Assembly: GCA_011371515.1 (NCBI GenBank)
Contig: DRQE01000114.1
Span: 1 to 18,190 of the forward strand
From: Deltaproteobacteria bacterium
GTDB taxonomy: Bacteria; Desulfobacterota; GWC2-55-46; DRQE01
Direction of reading: 5' to 3'
DNA: 18,190 bases
Shown piece by piece: positions 15,449-18,190 of the stretch. The position numbers and the translations under genes are program-made. The number at the start of each line of letters is the position of its first letter. Position 1 is the stretch's first letter. The notes below the pieces were generated by a model. That model saw only the letters and a list, made by a program, of their open reading frames with translations. It was not told the DNA's origin and ran no database searches.

Positions 15449-16156
15449 ATGAAAGAAAGGTGGCAGGAGCTATACGAGATGGGCAAGCGTGCCTTCAACG
15501 AGAAAAATTACGAAGAGGCACGCTCTTTTTTTGAAAAGGTCATCAGGGCAAAGGACGACTGTGCGGATGTATACAACATGCTCGGTATAATATACTTCAT
15601 AGACAACAAGTACGACGAGGCAATAAGGGCATTCCGAAAGGCACTCGACATAAATCCCTTCTACATAGAGGCTTCTTTGAATCTTTCCATCGTCTATAAC
15701 GAAACAGGTGAGTTCGAGAAGGCTCAACAGGCATATGCCGCTGCAAAGGCATCGAGTGGCAGAAGCACAAGGACATATCTTGACCCCTATGTTAAAGGAA
15801 GACTTGCCAACAAGCACGCAGAAATAGGGGATATATACAGAGAGCTTGGGCTGTACTACGATGCCGCAAGGGAGTACAACATGGCACTGGCGTTGAGGGC
15901 AGACCTTGTGGATGTTAAGATGAGGCTCGGTATGGTGTACAGAAATATGGGAGACTACAAGAAGTCTGTGGCAGAACTGAAAGAGGCAAAGGAGCTCAAC
16001 CCCAAGTTCCTTCCCGCAAGGATACAGCTTGGGCTCACCTACTACGCCATGGGAGACAAGGACAGGGCAAGGGAAGAGTGGAGTGAAGTGTTGAAATACA
16101 ACCCCAATGACAGGCTCGTAAGGATGTATCTAAAGCTGGTCGGGGTAAAAAGCTGA
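15449..16156 (+). CDS. Tetratricopeptide-repeat protein, cytoplasmic
   Basis: This 235-residue protein is made almost wholly of TPR repeats. The clearest are at about 4-37 (YEMGKRAFNEKNYEEARSFF), 38-71 (VYNMLGIIYFIDNKYDEAIR) and 72-95; another run begins near 120 (AEIGDIYRELGLYYDAAREY). Two more end the protein. No signal peptide or membrane segment is seen, so it is likely a soluble protein-protein scaffold. A short basic, Ser-rich break (KASSGRSTRTYLDPYVKGR) separates the two groups of repeats. It follows bamD by 23 nt with GAGGAG 11 nt before the ATG, a long spacing. No specific partner can be named. Confidence 0.85.
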   Translation: MKERWQELYEMGKRAFNEKNYEEARSFFEKVIRAKDDCADVYNMLGIIYFIDNKYDEAIRAFRKALDINPFYIEASLNLSIVYNETGEFEKAQQAYAAAKASSGRSTRTYLDPYVKGRLANKHAEIGDIYRELGLYYDAAREYNMALALRADLVDVKMRLGMVYRNMGDYKKSVAELKEAKELNPKFLPARIQLGLTYYAMGDKDRAREEWSEVLKYNPNDRLVRMYLKLVGVKS

Positions 16157-16186
16157 ACCCTTGCAGAGCCATCCAATCTTGGCAAC

Positions 16187-18190
16187 CTAAGTTTCGAGCA
16201 TCTTTCTTACAAACTCTGTTGCCCTCTCTACGGCGGTTTTAACCTTATCAACCGCCTTGCCCCCTGCCTGTGCCATGGTGGGCTTACCACCGCCACGCCC
16301 GTCTATAAGGGTGGCGAGTTCTTTTATAAGGCTGTTGGCTGGAATCCTCTCTGCAAGGTCCTTTGTTACAGAGGTTATAAGGGTTGCCTTGCCATCCTTG
16401 CTTGCTCCAAGCACCACCACACAGGACTTAAGCCTCTGGCGTATGGCATCTGACATTCTTCTAAGTTCCTCTGCCTCCACATCTTCGAGCACACCACATA
16501 CAACCTTCACATCCCCCACGGTCTGCACATTCTGGAGAAGTTCTGCTGTAAGGTCTTTCTTCTCACCCTGAGCAAGCCGCTTGAGTTCAGTCTCAAGCTC
16601 CTTTTTCTCCTCAAGAAGCCTCTTTATACGCTCTTTAAGCTCTTCTGGCTTTGTATGTAGAAGGCTGGCACACTCGTTAACAAGCCTGTAGGCAGCTTTC
16701 AGCTCTTTGAATGCCATCTCTCCTGTGAGTGCCTCTATCCTTCTTATGCCAGAGGCAACGGAGCTCTCCTTTACGATCTTGAAGAGCCCTATGTCCGAGC
16801 TTCTTTTCACATGGGTTCCACCGCAGAGCTCTCTACTCACATCGTCAACGGAGACAACCCTTACCATGGACTCGTACTTTTCACCAAAGAAGGCAAGGGC
16901 ACCTTTGTTTATCGCCTCATCGAGTGTCATAATCTCCACTGTAACCTCAAGATTCTCCCTGATGATTCGGTTGACCTCTTCCTCTATCTGGTCTATCTCT
17001 TCAGGGGTGAGGGGAGCGAAGTGGGTGAAGTCAAACCTGAGTCTGTCTGGCGCAACGAGTGAGCCTGCCTGTTTCACATGCTCGCCAAGGAACCTTCTGA
17101 GCACACTGTGTAGTATGTGGGTTGCCGTGTGGTTACGGGCGATGGATTCTCTTCGCTCTGTGTTTGGGGCAAGCTCCACCCACATGCCCTTTTTGAGGGT
17201 GCCCTCCTTTATTGTGCATATGTGGGTTATGATTTCAGGAAGGGGTCTTTTTGTGTCGATAACGACCACATGGAGGTCTTTACCCACGATTACCCCCGTA
17301 TCACCCACCTGACCGCCTGACTCTCCGTAGAAGGGGGTCTCCTCTGTTATGACCTCCACTGTATCTCCCTCTTCTGCAATATCCACTGCGATGCCTTCCT
17401 TGAGTATTGCCACCACCTTTGAGGATGTAACCTCCTCATGGTAGCCAACAAACTTGGTCTGCACACCCTCTTCGACGAGCTCACGATAGGTCTCGTCGTC
17501 TTCCTTCTGAGCCTCTCCTTTCCATGCCTTTCTTGCTCTCTCTTTCTGTTCTGCCATCTCCTTCTGGAAGCCCTCTGTATCAACCCTTATACCTTCTTTT
17601 TTCAGTATGTCCTCCGTAAGGTCCAGCGGGAAGCCATAGGTATCGTAGAGTCTGAACGCAACGGAGCCGGGAAGCACTCTTGAGCCCTCTTTGTGGAGTC
17701 GGGCTATCTCTTCAGTGAGTATGGTAAGTCCCCGCTCGAGGGTTTCGAGAAAGCGTTCCTCTTCGGTGTGGGTTATCTGTTTTATTATGGATTCAGACCT
17801 TGAAAGCTCTGGATAGGTATTGCCCATAAGCTCTATAACCGCTGGCACCACCTTGTGGAGGAAGGGCTCTTTAAGGCCAAGAAGGTTTCCGTGGCGCACA
17901 GCCCTTCTTATGATGCGCCTTAACACATAGCCTCTGCCCTCGTTTGATGGGAATATTCCTTCTGAGACGAGGAATGCCGTTGCCCTTGCATGGTCTGCAA
18001 TGGCGCGTATGGAAACATCTTTTTCCTGGTCTCTGCCGTAGGTCTGTGAGGTGAGTGCCTCTATTTCTCTTATTATTGGTATAAAGAGGTCTGTATCGTA
18101 GTTGCTATTTTTACCCTGAAGCACTGCTGCAATGCGCTCAAGCCCCATACCTGTGTCTATACTGGGGTTTGGCAGGGGCTCGAGGCTGCC
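16187..18190 (-). CDS. alaS: Alanine-tRNA ligase AlaS, 3' part (N-terminus beyond the right edge)
   Basis: AlaS charges tRNA-Ala. The window holds 667 residues; the frame is open through the right edge, so the gene starts outside. Comparison with E. coli numbering suggests about 210 residues of the catalytic domain are missing. Visible are the tail of the class II active site (IDTGMGLERIAAVLQGK), the tRNA-recognition region, the editing domain with HTATH (near 17131-17117) and CGGTH (near 16825-16811), and a C-terminal DHHA1 segment with DGRGGGKPTMAQAGG. The H-to-C distance in the editing site is 102 residues, as in E. coli. It ends with TAG at 16187-16189, convergent with the TPR gene 30 nt away. 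Confidence 0.96.
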   Translation of the reverse strand, partial: GSLEPLPNPSIDTGMGLERIAAVLQGKNSNYDTDLFIPIIREIEALTSQTYGRDQEKDVSIRAIADHARATAFLVSEGIFPSNEGRGYVLRRIIRRAVRHGNLLGLKEPFLHKVVPAVIELMGNTYPELSRSESIIKQITHTEEERFLETLERGLTILTEEIARLHKEGSRVLPGSVAFRLYDTYGFPLDLTEDILKKEGIRVDTEGFQKEMAEQKERARKAWKGEAQKEDDETYRELVEEGVQTKFVGYHEEVTSSKVVAILKEGIAVDIAEEGDTVEVITEETPFYGESGGQVGDTGVIVGKDLHVVVIDTKRPLPEIITHICTIKEGTLKKGMWVELAPNTERRESIARNHTATHILHSVLRRFLGEHVKQAGSLVAPDRLRFDFTHFAPLTPEEIDQIEEEVNRIIRENLEVTVEIMTLDEAINKGALAFFGEKYESMVRVVSVDDVSRELCGGTHVKRSSDIGLFKIVKESSVASGIRRIEALTGEMAFKELKAAYRLVNECASLLHTKPEELKERIKRLLEEKKELETELKRLAQGEKKDLTAELLQNVQTVGDVKVVCGVLEDVEAEELRRMSDAIRQRLKSCVVVLGASKDGKATLITSVTKDLAERIPANSLIKELATLIDGRGGGKPTMAQAGGKAVDKVKTAVERATEFVRKMLET

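Overview
This window looks like part of a Gram-negative bacterial chromosome. The evidence is a BamD-type lipoprotein, an outer-membrane beta-barrel protein, periplasmic c-type cytochromes and a periplasmic molybdate-binding protein. Promoters are of the sigma-70 type, Shine-Dalgarno sites are mostly GGAG, base composition is near even, and genes are tightly packed with 4-nt overlaps. Short-type AhcY, the c-type cytochromes and a large molybdenum-cofactor (Moco) locus suggest a respiratory, perhaps anaerobic, bacterium such as Nitrospirota or Thermodesulfobacteriota. That placement is a guess. No insertion sequence, phage, CRISPR, tRNA or rRNA was seen.

Layout. At the left edge lies the 3' end of an unrecognised gene. 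A strong bidirectional terminator separates it from a convergent hemerythrin-domain gene (341-1174, minus). From 8706 down to 1257 on the minus strand runs a compact 12-gene locus: moaA, mop, modA, modB, modC, moaC, moaD, moaE, mobB, mobA, moeA, mogA. It covers molybdate uptake, precursor Z synthesis, sulfur insertion, adenylation and Mo insertion, and GMP attachment. The one pathway step without a gene here is MoaD activation (MoeB/ThiF type). Upstream, same strand, is a DUF5916 outer-membrane protein (8757-10889). It is divergent from a two-gene cytochrome c unit (11056-12070, plus). Next come metK and ahcY, making and recycling S-adenosylmethionine. They are followed by bamD and a cytoplasmic TPR protein. 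The 3' two-thirds of alaS runs convergently from the right edge.

Working together. ModABC imports molybdate and Mop may store it. MoaA/MoaC make cPMP, MoaD/MoaE convert it to molybdopterin, and MogA/MoeA insert Mo. MobA/MobB add the nucleotide for bis-MGD enzymes. No molybdoenzyme is encoded here. Whether the cytochromes serve one is open.

Most of the window is ordinary. The observations most worth a second look are: a MobB P-loop whose essential lysine codon reads Glu; -10 boxes placed so that moaA and modB mRNAs may be leaderless; C-terminal Gly-Gly codons of MoaA and MoaD that also spell the Shine-Dalgarno of the next gene; ModC without its TOBE domain next to a free-standing Mop; and a cysteine-decorated hemerythrin protein. 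I did not find a convincing new multi-gene system.
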